DNA of 64,000 bases from Planctomycetota bacterium. Lineage in GTDB: Bacteria; Planctomycetota; Phycisphaerae; Sedimentisphaerales; Anaerobacaceae. The position numbers and the translations under genes were made by a program. The stretch spans positions 1-64,000 of the forward strand of contig VRUL01000022.1 of NCBI GenBank assembly GCA_019456145.1. The letters run 5' to 3'. The stretch's first letter is position 1. Every line of letters starts with the position of its first letter. This document shows, piece by piece, positions 54,650 through 63,977 of this stretch. Under the pieces are notes generated by a model. It saw only the letters and a program-made list of their open reading frames with translations. It was not told the DNA's origin and did no database searches.

Positions 54650-55831
54650 TTAAGCTTCCGATTGTTTGTTTTTGAATAACTCGTCCAATACTAATTGTGC
54701 CTTACTGTCCCACGAGGATTTTTCAACCATTTTTCTTCTTGCCATAACTTGCTCGTCATTGTTTTCTCTCAAAGCTTTTTCTATACTATTAGCAAATTCT
54801 TTCGGAGTGTTTGCCTCGTAAACAACGTTCCGATATTCCTGCAATTCAGTAAATACCGGTGTGCTTACCAACGGCTTACCAAGCGCCAGGTATTCCTTCA
54901 GTTTTATGGGATTAGCGGCTTCGGTCCAGCGATTCTTGCGCCATGGTATGATTGTTACATCAAAGCACTTGCCGTAAGAAGGGATTTGTTTGTAATCTTT
55001 TTGCCCCAGCATCCATATATTTTTTTTCCTGGCAAGCGGAGAAAGTCTCGGTGAAGATTTACCCACAAAAACAAACGAAAAATTTGGTAACAAGTCCGCA
55101 ACCGCTTCTATGAAATTAATATCGAGCTTATGATCATCGAGCTCGCCGAAGTAGCCCACAATCGGCTCTTCTATGCCTGAGATATCCATGGGTTTTTCCG
55201 GATCTTTTTCCGCCAATGTAAACATCTCAAAATCAACACCGTGATCCAGATACAATGCTTTTTTGCACTGGCTGGTTTCTTCATCAAACAGGGAGCGATT
55301 GACAAATATTGTCAGATCGGCACAGGCCTTTAACTTTTGGTCGTACTTTCTGATGATATCATGATCGACATTGGGATATTCTTCGAGACGATCGGTTCTC
55401 TGGTATATCAGTAAACTCTTTTTCATCCTGATGGCGGTATCACATGCCGCCGGACATGCCACCCACACTATCGGATCGTTCAAACGCAGCTTGTGAACAA
55501 CGTGACGAATTTGATATCGAAGAATCATTTCATTGACCGGTCTGGCCCAGGCAATATGATGTACGGGCAATGTGAAAGGGCTATACACCCAAAAGCCTGC
55601 ATCGCTCTTTTTCAAGCCTGTCAGAATGCTTTTTGTTTTACGTATGAGTTTTTTGATAAATTTTCTGCCTTGATGGACAGCGGGTTTTTGCATGACAATC
55701 GAATTAACGTACAGCACGGTGCCTTGTTTAGCAAACCGCCGCATCAACTGCATATCAATATGCCCGCGATTCTGATACCACCAATCCTCTCCTCCGAAAC
55801 AAAGTATATCTTTATTGCCGGGTATTCCCAT
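54650..55831 (-). CDS. GT4-like glycosyltransferase
   Basis: A 393-aa GT-B glycosyltransferase. The N-terminal domain starts KDILCFGGEDWWYQNRGHIDMQLMRRFA. The C-terminal Rossmann domain has EPIVGYFGELDDHKLDINFIEAVADLLPNFSFVFVG, and the donor-binding end WTEAANPIKLKEYLALGKPLVSTPV carries the conserved E-(x)-K-x-x-E-Y-L-A-x-G-x-P arrangement. It adds a sugar to the lipid-linked precursor. Donor unknown. It lies between the GT2 gene and the dehydrogenase gene with short spacing. Confidence 0.8.
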   Translation of the reverse strand: MGIPGNKDILCFGGEDWWYQNRGHIDMQLMRRFAKQGTVLYVNSIVMQKPAVHQGRKFIKKLIRKTKSILTGLKKSDAGFWVYSPFTLPVHHIAWARPVNEMILRYQIRHVVHKLRLNDPIVWVACPAACDTAIRMKKSLLIYQRTDRLEEYPNVDHDIIRKYDQKLKACADLTIFVNRSLFDEETSQCKKALYLDHGVDFEMFTLAEKDPEKPMDISGIEEPIVGYFGELDDHKLDINFIEAVADLLPNFSFVFVGKSSPRLSPLARKKNIWMLGQKDYKQIPSYGKCFDVTIIPWRKNRWTEAANPIKLKEYLALGKPLVSTPVFTELQEYRNVVYEANTPKEFANSIEKALRENNDEQVMARRKMVEKSSWDSKAQLVLDELFKNKQSEA

Positions 55832-55885
55832 TTTTTTACCTTTGACCCATAAGGTTGTCGGAGTACTTCATTGAACAGGTTTTGT

Positions 55886-56857
55886 TCATAATCTTCCCTC
55901 CAGCACCTCTTTATTCATCAATAATTTCTTCCAGTCGGTCAAACAGTAAAAACCACCAACCAGATAACTTTTTGCCGTTTGTATTGATTTTTTCCTCTCA
56001 TTTTTGTCAAGCATGGCCGTAGCGAGCCAATAAGGAACCCGCCACAGGAAAAACATAGCGGTAAAAAACCGAGCAAGTGGGAATTTCAGCTTACTTCGGT
56101 GTAGTTTCATGAAAATTAACTTGCTTCCATACAGTTGCAGCTTAAATTTTTCGGCCATGTGTTTTGTGTTTTGGCCGCCATAGTGAATTATTTTCGGTTC
56201 GGGGTTGAACAATACTTTCCATCCGCTCTTCTTGAAGCGATAACACCAATCCGGATCGTCTCCGTAGACAAAATAAATATCGTTCATAACACCTACCTGC
56301 TCTATGGCTTCTCGGCGTACTAAGGAGAAACAACCGCTTATTGTCTCAACTTCTCTGGTTTTATCAAAATCCCACCATGTCATTCTTTCCCTTCCCATAA
56401 ATCTATTCTTAGGGAAGATCTTGTAGAGATATGTTGCAGATAAGAACATATTTAACAAAGACGGCTGCATGAAACAGTTCCTTTGCAAAGTCTCATCTGG
56501 ATTTAGAACTTTACAACCAATTACGGCCGTTTCCGGATGCGCATCGGCGAATTTGACCATTTTTGCTATTGCATTATCTAAAACTACGGTATCTGAGTTT
56601 AGAAGAAGAACATATCTTCCCTGACTTATTTCAATCCCCTGGTTATTAGCTTTTATGAATCCTTCATTCTTCTTATTTCGTATTATCCTGACGTCCGGGA
56701 ACTCTTCCGAAACCATCTCAATGCTGCCATCCTCAGATGAATTGTCAACATATATGACCTCAAAACTGATTCCCCGAGTCACATCAAAGACCGATTTTAA
56801 GCAGTTGAACAACAGTTCCCGAACATTCCATGCAACAATAATTATTGATACATCCAT
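55886..56857 (-). CDS. GT2 family glycosyltransferase, rhamnosyltransferase-like
   Basis: A 323-aa GT-A glycosyltransferase resembling WbbL-type rhamnosyltransferases. VSIIIVAWNVRELLFNCLKSV starts the fold, DNSSEDGSIEM and NNQGIEISQGRYVLLLNSDTVV bind the nucleotide, and FSLVRREAIEQVG...GDDPDWCYRFKKSGW is the acceptor-side motif. The C-terminal 80 residues include one amphipathic or membrane-near helix (ARFFTAMFFLWRVPYWLATAML). Neighbouring rmlC- and rmlD-like genes fit a dTDP-rhamnose donor, though rmlA and rmlB are not in the window. Confidence 0.85.
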   Translation of the reverse strand: MDVSIIIVAWNVRELLFNCLKSVFDVTRGISFEVIYVDNSSEDGSIEMVSEEFPDVRIIRNKKNEGFIKANNQGIEISQGRYVLLLNSDTVVLDNAIAKMVKFADAHPETAVIGCKVLNPDETLQRNCFMQPSLLNMFLSATYLYKIFPKNRFMGRERMTWWDFDKTREVETISGCFSLVRREAIEQVGVMNDIYFVYGDDPDWCYRFKKSGWKVLFNPEPKIIHYGGQNTKHMAEKFKLQLYGSKLIFMKLHRSKLKFPLARFFTAMFFLWRVPYWLATAMLDKNERKKSIQTAKSYLVGGFYCLTDWKKLLMNKEVLEGRL

Positions 56858-56927
56858 TTAGACACCAACCGTTTTTAACACTTAAACTATCTTCCGCTTT
56901 CAGACAAGAAAGCTTTAGCTGTTGCGC

Positions 56928-57884
56928 CTACAACTTCACCTTTTTGAAGAGTCTTATATTGTAAAACTCGTCTTTATCATAGTCTCCGAAATATTCCTTA
57001 TTTGCATACAGGTCTTCTATTATGTCTTCTATTCCGTGCTGTGACTGGAAACCTAAATATGTCTTCGCTCTGTCAGTTAAGACCTTGTAATTTCTAAAAT
57101 CCTCGAGATTCTTGATTAATAAACCTATTTTTCCCCCCCATAATTTTTCTACTTCGAACTTTACCATATCGCCAACCTGGCCGACCGTATAGTTTCCGGA
57201 TGCGATATTGTAGACCCCACTGATGGAATAGTCGGCCTGTATAGCTCTTAAATAAGCCGTGGCAGCGTCTCTAATGTCTAAGATCGGACGCCAGATAGAC
57301 GGATTATTGACAATGACCTCCTTTTTCGTCATAGCGCATTTAAACATCGTATTTACAATCAGATCCATTCTCATTCGCCGGCTGAAGCCACATACGGTAC
57401 CTTTCCTCAATGAAATGACGGAAAAGTTGTCATCCTGTAAATTGATGACGCCTCGTTCACCCTGCAATTTCGAAATTCCATATGGATAACCGCATGTCAC
57501 CGGACACTCTTCGTCGTAGAGCTCGTTAACAGTGTACCCATAAACAGAACAGGATGATGCATAAATAAAACGTTTCACACCCACCTTTTTCGCTATAAAA
57601 GCCAGATATGATGGTAAAGCGGCATTGTAGATAAAATTATTTGCCGGGTCATATTCAGCCATGGGGTCATTCGAAAGGCCCGCCAGAAAAACAATTTGCT
57701 CATACCCCTTCAAATCTTCTTTCTCACACTTGAACAGGTCCTTCTGAACAACCTTCACGTTTTCCGGCAAATAATTGCCAAACCACAACAGGTCAATGAC
57801 ATCAACATCATATCCGCGTTCAAGCAAAACGGGGATGAGTAAAGAGCCAATATACCCTGCACCACCGGCAACCAAAATCTTCAT
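56928..57884 (-). CDS. NAD-dependent epimerase/dehydratase (extended SDR)
   Basis: A 318-aa extended SDR with KILVAGGAGYIGSLLIPVLLERGYDVDVIDLL for [20 protein letters not shown] (the AGLSNDP segment is shared with the enzyme at 36286), FIYASSCSVYGYTV and the catalytic YPYGISK. It probably epimerises or reduces an NDP-sugar. The shared AGLSNDP motif suggests the two enzymes belong to one subgroup. It is followed by the GT2 gene and preceded by the reductase at 57908, all on one strand with small gaps. Confidence 0.85.
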   Translation of the reverse strand: MKILVAGGAGYIGSLLIPVLLERGYDVDVIDLLWFGNYLPENVKVVQKDLFKCEKEDLKGYEQIVFLAGLSNDPMAEYDPANNFIYNAALPSYLAFIAKKVGVKRFIYASSCSVYGYTVNELYDEECPVTCGYPYGISKLQGERGVINLQDDNFSVISLRKGTVCGFSRRMRMDLIVNTMFKCAMTKKEVIVNNPSIWRPILDIRDAATAYLRAIQADYSISGVYNIASGNYTVGQVGDMVKFEVEKLWGGKIGLLIKNLEDFRNYKVLTDRAKTYLGFQSQHGIEDIIEDLYANKEYFGDYDKDEFYNIRLFKKVKL

Positions 57885-57907
57885 ATCTTAGATAGATCCT
57901 TTTGTTT

Positions 57908-58633
57908 TCATGTATTAGTTTGTCGTATTATTTGATTGTACCTGTCAGTATTAAGCGATGTGTCCATCGGAACCGGAAAACTGACATCCTTCGTGGACAT
58001 TCGGCCTATATTCTTTAACTTATCCAGCCCCCTGGCATATTCGAAAACCGTCTTCCGTTTCCCCCCTACATGGATTGTCCCTGTAATATCCTTGTTGATT
58101 ATTTTACTAATCATATTTGCTATGACTGAAACACTCTCTCTGCTGGTCCACTGGTCAATAAAGGCTTTCTCGTACGGAAAGACATTGGGCCCAAATGTGG
58201 TTCTTATGATAAGAGACTTGTCATGCATTCTTACGGCACATTCCCCTCCAAGTTTTGACCAGGCGTATTTGTTGGAAGGATAAACCGGGTCGGTCTCGGT
58301 GTAATTACCCTTATCACCTTTGAAGACGTAGTCGGTGGAAATGTATACAAGGCGGATATCGAATTTCATACACAGCTTCACAACGTTTGATGTTCCGACA
58401 ATATTCACATTCAGGGCCTTCAAGGGGTCCTTTTCAACCAGCGGCGGCGATGTGAATGCCGCGGCATGAATAATCAGTTCGCAGTTGTTTGTCGCCGTAT
58501 ATTGCTCAATCTGATTGTAGTCCGAAATATTGAAATCTTTTGAAGAAGGATATTCTATCTCCGGTAATATTTTTCTGAATTCCGAACCCAATAAACCGCT
58601 GCCGCCCGTAAAGATAATTCTCGATTTATCCAA
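57908..58633 (-). CDS. RmlD-like dTDP-4-dehydrorhamnose reductase/SDR
   Basis: A 241-aa protein of the RmlD-like SDR group: IIFTGGSGLLGSEF for NAD(P), IIHAAAFTSPPLVEKDPLKALNVNIVGTSNVVKLC, VYISTDYVFKGDKGNYTETDPVYPSNKYAWSKLGGE with the catalytic Tyr-Lys, and a C-terminal region that is shorter than the usual 290 aa. The gene lies 25 bp after the 3,5-epimerase gene, so together they can finish dTDP-L-rhamnose or a close relative. The reduced length leaves some doubt about the exact substrate. Confidence 0.75.
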   Translation of the reverse strand: MDKSRIIFTGGSGLLGSEFRKILPEIEYPSSKDFNISDYNQIEQYTATNNCELIIHAAAFTSPPLVEKDPLKALNVNIVGTSNVVKLCMKFDIRLVYISTDYVFKGDKGNYTETDPVYPSNKYAWSKLGGECAVRMHDKSLIIRTTFGPNVFPYEKAFIDQWTSRESVSVIANMISKIINKDITGTIHVGGKRKTVFEYARGLDKLKNIGRMSTKDVSFPVPMDTSLNTDRYNQIIRQTNT

Positions 58634-58658
58634 TAGTTAATCCCCCGGAAAATATGTC

Positions 58659-59297
58659 TCACAATTTTCCATAAACGAAATTATCTGAGAGAACATCACT
58701 CTCCCATTGACCAACTGAAAATCCATTCCTATCCTTATCCGTCAATAAGCCGCCGGTCGCAACGACTTCGTCATACAACTTCTTCAATTCCGTATCGCAC
58801 AACGACCAGTCAATATCGTTGGCCAAAGGCGAGATACCCGCTTCACAACCGGGACTGTACTGACCAGAGCAGAAATACTCGATCATGGAATCTTCAGTAA
58901 AGAAATTGCCGTGGGCAAAGCCCGGAGGGACCCAAATCCACTCACTATAATCTGCCTGGGGGTCAATAGGCATGTCATAAAGGACAATTTTACCAAACGT
59001 GGGCGAACCCTTTCGTATGTCTAAAACCATGTCAATCATCCTGCCGACCAGAGTCCGCACGAGTTTTCCCATATATGGATTCCATTGAAAGTGCAAACCT
59101 CGAACAGTACCCTTTTTGGAGTAACTTTCATTACATTGCACAAATTCCACGTCCTTCATAAAGGTAATATCCGTATGATTTCTGAAATCACTCTTTCGAT
59201 AGTGTTCCGTGAAATACCCTCTGTGGTCGCGAAAGCGGGCAAACTTAATTACTCTGACAGCTTCAATTTGCAAAGTTTTTGCACGGAGTATTTTCAT
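58659..59297 (-). CDS. rfbC: dTDP-4-dehydrorhamnose 3,5-epimerase-like cupin
   Basis: A 212-aa RmlC-type cupin. RGLHFQWNPYMGKLVRTLVGRMIDMVLDIRKGSPTFGK holds the base-catalyst histidine and its strand; WVPPGFAHGNFF is the second family hallmark. The C-terminal region continues into DIDWSLCD. It epimerises dTDP-4-keto-6-deoxyglucose at C-3 and C-5. It opens the sugar-nucleotide part of the operon, 150 bp after the polymerase-like gene. Confidence 0.85.
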   Translation of the reverse strand: MKILRAKTLQIEAVRVIKFARFRDHRGYFTEHYRKSDFRNHTDITFMKDVEFVQCNESYSKKGTVRGLHFQWNPYMGKLVRTLVGRMIDMVLDIRKGSPTFGKIVLYDMPIDPQADYSEWIWVPPGFAHGNFFTEDSMIEYFCSGQYSPGCEAGISPLANDIDWSLCDTELKKLYDEVVATGGLLTDKDRNGFSVGQWESDVLSDNFVYGKL

Positions 59298-59446
59298 GTT
59301 TAAACTTCCTAAGTCGTGTAAAAAGCCTGTTTTCCTGTCTTACAAGTCAAATCTGATAACGACTTTTATGTCACAGAAAATTGAGTATTTAATCCTTACT
59401 GATTCGAAGTTCCCGGCAAAGTAAAAGAACCTTACCTTTACGGCTC

Positions 59447-60823
59447 CTACAAATTACGGTTTAGCATTACATACATCCCTCGGGAATATGTATTTTGAAA
59501 CGGATATGTCGGTGTTGTGCAGAGATTCGCTTTAGTTCTGGCAACAACAGCAGGCATTACGCCGGCAAATCCAATCATCATGTAGAAAACCGTGGTGGAC
59601 TGTTCAAATAGTGAGATAGACATAAGCCCACAAGACAACCCGAAAAATCCTGCCCCCAAACACCAAATCAGCCATCTGTTTGAGTCTGAGTTAGTAGTTT
59701 TATAAGCATTGATAAGTTCTTTGATAGCCGCCACGTTCATAGCAAGCCAGGGCACCAGAGCAACTAATCCGAATCGACATAAAATAAGCAAATAATGATT
59801 TACTATATCTGTAAATTCGCGACCGTCAATTTTGGTACTCCAGCCCGGCTCAACACCATAGCCGAATCCCAGTAACCAATGGCCTGACATTCCCCCTTCG
59901 AAAAGTGCTACCTCAATCAGGCGGCTTCGGAACCATGCTGTCTGTGGTTTAATGGTAAAGTCGCCAAGAACGTCATAAAAATGTCGATTGCTGATAAACT
60001 CCACCATCCCGCATATCAGTACCAACGCGACTAAAACTATTTTCCAACACCTTCTGTAGCGATAGAAAGCCATAAACAAAACGGCCAGCAATGAAACCAG
60101 CATAGGGCCGCTTGACATTGAAGAAAATACCCCGACAGCCATTAGGCCTATGCAAATAATGTAGACAAACTTGTACTTTTTAACATTTCGCAGGAACCCG
60201 GCGCAAACAGCACCAAACATCGCAAAAAAGAACCCAAACATGCCCGAAACACTGAATGTCACGTTGGCCCTGAAAAATCCTTTTCGGAATAACGCAACAT
60301 ATCCCGCAGATCTTACCTCGCTCCATCCGTGGTATTTAATCAGGAACCCCACCGGATTATACCCTGTTAAACATTGATAAAAGCCAACTATTGCCAAAGG
60401 GGCCGATATGAATAAAATTGCTTTCAGAATCATAAGATACTGTTGTTTATTTGTAACTATCATCCGCACCGCAAAATATGGCAGGACCATATCAAAAACG
60501 GCACCGGCGCGATTCTCAAGAAGTTTCATGATAGGAGTAGTAAAAACACCGGATACGATCTGAGCGACGAAATAACAAATCACAAGTATGTCCAGCCATT
60601 TATATTTGAAACGCCCGGGCAAATTGGTTTGCAGGTACAGGTTAGCAAGCAGTGCGAGAATTGTTATTCTTCTCATCGTAAAATCAATTGTCCCCAGCGA
60701 AACCGTAAGATATGAAGGGTACCATACAAGAGATGCTATGTAGATAATAAGCCCATAAACCGGAGACACTAAAAATATAAGGACACTCAGGACAAGGGCT
60801 ATACTAAGAGTTACACCTTCCAT
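59447..60823 (-). CDS. O-antigen ligase/Wzy polymerase-like membrane protein
   Basis: A 458-aa protein with about 11-12 predicted membrane helices and one larger extracytoplasmic loop (about 290-350, TAWFRSRLIEVALFEGGMSGHWLLGFGYGVEPGWSTKIDG) that matches the Wzy_C-type loop of O-antigen ligases and polymerases. A conserved NHYLLILCRFGLVALVPW follows the loop. Such proteins polymerise lipid-linked repeat units at the periplasmic face or ligate the chain to its carrier. It is the first enzyme gene of the minus-strand operon after the beta-helix protein. No flippase gene is nearby. Confidence 0.8.
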   Translation of the reverse strand: MEGVTLSIALVLSVLIFLVSPVYGLIIYIASLVWYPSYLTVSLGTIDFTMRRITILALLANLYLQTNLPGRFKYKWLDILVICYFVAQIVSGVFTTPIMKLLENRAGAVFDMVLPYFAVRMIVTNKQQYLMILKAILFISAPLAIVGFYQCLTGYNPVGFLIKYHGWSEVRSAGYVALFRKGFFRANVTFSVSGMFGFFFAMFGAVCAGFLRNVKKYKFVYIICIGLMAVGVFSSMSSGPMLVSLLAVLFMAFYRYRRCWKIVLVALVLICGMVEFISNRHFYDVLGDFTIKPQTAWFRSRLIEVALFEGGMSGHWLLGFGYGVEPGWSTKIDGREFTDIVNHYLLILCRFGLVALVPWLAMNVAAIKELINAYKTTNSDSNRWLIWCLGAGFFGLSCGLMSISLFEQSTTVFYMMIGFAGVMPAVVARTKANLCTTPTYPFQNTYSRGMYVMLNRNL

Positions 60824-60909
60824 CGGTGATTTCCATCACAATTACTTACAATTATCTCTGAGGCAAAGCCGTACTTATATTTCAAGCACCTTGAAACGGC
60901 TTGGCCCGA

Positions 60910-63669
60910 CTATTGTATGAGCCAGCTGTCCGCAAAGAAAGTCAAGTCATCAAAATCAAGCATACCATTAGAGTCATAATCGGCGCCTCGACACCAATCG
61001 GATTGTTCACAGTTATTGTCCCACCAGTAAGAAGCAAAAATTGCATAGTCCAGGAAATTGACGATACCATCGTTGTTCCAGTCAAACATCAAAGTGCGGC
61101 CTTCAAGCCACTGGTTAACAAATATAATCAAGTCATTGATGTCGACTATTTCATCTTGGTTAAAATCGCAAACCCGGCACAAATCTGATTGCCGGCAGGC
61201 ATTATCGTGCCAGTAATAAGCAAGTATCGCACAGTCCTTGAAATTAACTGTTCCATCCCTGTTTATATCACACAGCAAAGTATATTCGTAAGCTCCGATA
61301 TCGTGTGCCCGTCCATAGGGCCTTGGTATGTCATCAATATCAATACCGGATGCCAACTTGCTACTTCCGGCATCAATTGCAGGGCTTCCATACCTGTGCC
61401 TCAAGTTGAGATTTTCCCAGTTAACAAAAAACGCATTAGGATCATAATCATTAATATCTATATTGTGATCTTCCGTTATATTCTCGCCAAGAAGGTGGAA
61501 CGAATACGCCATATTATTCCTGACAACAACGTTTTTGCCGCCTCCACTGGGCCCGGCCAAAGAGGCGCCAATCCTGCCATCATAGAGAAACCAATAAAGG
61601 TCCTTTCTATAATCGGGAGTGTGGGCAAATTTGGAAAGAATAGTTCTGAAGATATTGGCGTCCACGGGATTGATCCATGCTGCGATCGTGATCTCGTCGA
61701 CAATATCGAAACTGGGATCATCCGTCACTTCAACATAATCATTACTTCCATCGAAACTTAATCCGCCGTTTACCTGACCGGTGGTCCAGATCGGACCGTT
61801 GATCAGCATTCCGTGGTTGGCACTGCCTGATGAATCGCCGGCAATAGTGCCGGTTCCCTCGTCAAATCTCATGTCCAGGATAAGATCAGGAGCTGCTCCG
61901 TCTGATACGACCGGGTCGACTACAGAATTGATAACAACCGATGTCCCTGCCGCCGGATTCCGGATTATGATTTCACCGGCCGGCACGGTTGTGCTGTAAG
62001 CATGACTGATGGCCCCTACGTTAAGGGAGGCCGATATAATTTCCGATTGGGCAGCAGCCTGGGCCATGCCCACGACACTGGAGACCGTGACTACCTGAGG
62101 CGGGGCATAGAGCTGTGCAATCTCGGTTGCGCTTAATGCCCTGTTGTAGACACGGACCTCATCGATGATGCCTTTGAAATATTCGCCCCACTCGGTGTTT
62201 CGACCGATGTAAAACGACTCATCACTGGAGGGGTCAGCCAGCATCAAATCAGCCCATCCCCTGGTTGTCGCCACATTAACTCCGTTCTTGTACATTGTAA
62301 TAGTTGAACCATCGCAGGTAAGTGCAACGTGTGTCCAGATTCCAGTCTCAATAGGGACATCTGGTTTCCAATCATAGATTCCACCCAAACTGATGCGTGC
62401 AGAAGATCTTCCTGTGGGATCAAAGATGATATTATTTACTATTATTGAGTCTTGAGCGCCTCCGAGGGTAATAGCATTACCATGCTGTGTAATAACAACA
62501 TTGTTCTCAACAAGCCACCCAATATAAGGACAGTCATTTTCGAAAGCATTAATTCCCTGAGTCTGCACTTTTAAAAGAGGATTTGTTTGGCCTACATCAA
62601 CACTGGCCACAAAATTTCCTCTAATAACAGCATTATATATTGGTGTAGTTTTGTCGCTCCCCCTGTGAAACTGTATCATATCATCATGATTGGCATTTAC
62701 CTGATAAAAATTCTTGATTGTGTTGTATTGGATTGTCAAATTGTCAGCAGAACCAACGATGCCGTCCCCGGCGATATTCTCGATTTCATTATGTTCCACT
62801 ATCATGTTGTCTCCGGCAGCTACAATACCAAAGTCAACGTTTTTTAATGTGTTATTGCGCACAATCGAATTCGAACTATGAAGTTGTATTCCTCTGCAAG
62901 ACAGGGTATTCCAGTCATCGAGCCAGTTATTTGAAAAGATCGCCAGGTCGGCTGAATTAACGATTCCACTGTTGTCAAAATCACTACCTGCGCACGAATC
63001 TGATTGCTCACACTGATTGTCCTGCCAGTAGAGCGCAAGTATCGCAAAATCCTTAAGGTTAACTGAGCCATCCTTGCTTAAATCAAATGTGGTCCACGGT
63101 GTAGAATCCTCAACAGAGAAAAGATTGTTGTTTTCAATAATTATATCATCGCTGGCCCCAAATAATTTATCTGTCCCAACGAATATAAGCACCTGCTTCT
63201 TAAGCCTTTCATTTTTCGAGGCAGGCTCAGGGCTGACAGTAAGTCCGCGTAATATCCATTTACTGACAGAAATCAGCCGAATCCTCTTAAGATATGGAGT
63301 ATGTCCTTCCTGGGCGGCAATCGTTATGTAATCTGAGTTAAAAGCGCCTTTATAATTTACCCCACCATGATATCCTGACCTGAGCAATATGGTGTCGCCC
63401 GCTTTAACCGGAGCACCCGCATTTTTGATTACAAAAGGCGTATTTGGACCAGGCGGGAGGGTTTCGTAAACTCGCGTCTCTATCAATTCATTGCCAAACA
63501 CCGCTTGCAATGTCTCCCATGGATAGTCATAACTTCCATCGTTGCTCATGTTCCCGTTGATTGGATCGACATAAAAGGTTTCAGCTTCGAGCCGTAATAC
63601 TTGCGAATTTAGTAACACGATAACAGCGACCCCATAAAGTAACCAAGTATATGCTTCACTTTTTTCCAT
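60910..63669 (-). CDS. Secreted beta-helix protein with inserted dockerin and permuted LamG-PASTA segments
   Basis: A 919-aa exported protein with a signal segment at 8-30. Parallel beta-helix coils (about 31-193) are interrupted by a dockerin-like insertion (194-253, LSKDGSVNLKDFAILALYW ... DFDNSGIVNSADLAIF), resume (254-424), and are interrupted again by a second half of LamG (425-520), a PASTA-like domain (525-592) and a first half of LamG (593-709). The beta-helix end (710-797) follows, then two dockerin-like pairs (799-856, 861-919). DNA of the LamG parts is very close to that of the giant DUF2341 gene (for example around 62180 versus 45030). The protein presumably binds or cuts glycans outside the cell; no sorting tail is present. 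Confidence 0.8.
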   Translation of the reverse strand: MEKSEAYTWLLYGVAVIVLLNSQVLRLEAETFYVDPINGNMSNDGSYDYPWETLQAVFGNELIETRVYETLPPGPNTPFVIKNAGAPVKAGDTILLRSGYHGGVNYKGAFNSDYITIAAQEGHTPYLKRIRLISVSKWILRGLTVSPEPASKNERLKKQVLIFVGTDKLFGASDDIIIENNNLFSVEDSTPWTTFDLSKDGSVNLKDFAILALYWQDNQCEQSDSCAGSDFDNSGIVNSADLAIFSNNWLDDWNTLSCRGIQLHSSNSIVRNNTLKNVDFGIVAAGDNMIVEHNEIENIAGDGIVGSADNLTIQYNTIKNFYQVNANHDDMIQFHRGSDKTTPIYNAVIRGNFVASVDVGQTNPLLKVQTQGINAFENDCPYIGWLVENNVVITQHGNAITLGGAQDSIIVNNIIFDPTGRSSARISLGGIYDWKPDVPIETGIWTHVALTCDGSTITMYKNGVNVATTRGWADLMLADPSSDESFYIGRNTEWGEYFKGIIDEVRVYNRALSATEIAQLYAPPQVVTVSSVVGMAQAAAQSEIISASLNVGAISHAYSTTVPAGEIIIRNPAAGTSVVINSVVDPVVSDGAAPDLILDMRFDEGTGTIAGDSSGSANHGMLINGPIWTTGQVNGGLSFDGSNDYVEVTDDPSFDIVDEITIAAWINPVDANIFRTILSKFAHTPDYRKDLYWFLYDGRIGASLAGPSGGGKNVVVRNNMAYSFHLLGENITEDHNIDINDYDPNAFFVNWENLNLRHRYGSPAIDAGSSKLASGIDIDDIPRPYGRAHDIGAYEYTLLCDINRDGTVNFKDCAILAYYWHDNACRQSDLCRVCDFNQDEIVDINDLIIFVNQWLEGRTLMFDWNNDGIVNFLDYAIFASYWWDNNCEQSDWCRGADYDSNGMLDFDDLTFFADSWLIQ

Positions 63670-63759
63670 TTCATCAAAACCATCAAAAATGAAAGACCTA
63701 ACCTTATAGTATCTTTTGTCACCAGTTCAAGAATCGGAAATTCTTATGGGAAGGATACC

Positions 63760-63977
63760 CTAAAACAGTATCAGTTTTTGGGAGCAGCCAACTTGGAGAT
63801 ATTCATCCTCATTCATCAAATGTGCAATCTTTTCCGCACGTTTCGTAACTTTTTTCTCCAACCAACGTAGTATTTTACTTCCCAGGGATCATCGAGAGCG
63901 TTGTTAACAACAACCTGATGCCAGGCCTTTGCGTCCTCAAGAGTACGTATTCGACGATTACTATAAGTAACACTCAT
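63760..63977 (-). pseudogene. Small protein gene with a frameshift
   Basis: A perfect AGGAGGGAG site lies 6 nt before the ATG at 63977 (MSVTYSNRRIRTLEDAKAWHQVVVNNALDD). In the annotated frame it stops after 53 residues at 63816. A single A added in the AAAA run of GTAAAATAC joins the start to the other frame, which continues LRWLEKKVTKRAEKIAHLMNEDEYLQVGCSQKLILF to a stop at 63760 (total about 72 aa). The second part reads like ordinary helical protein, so the deletion is more likely the anomaly. The family is not recognised. It precedes the beta-helix gene. Confidence 0.5.
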
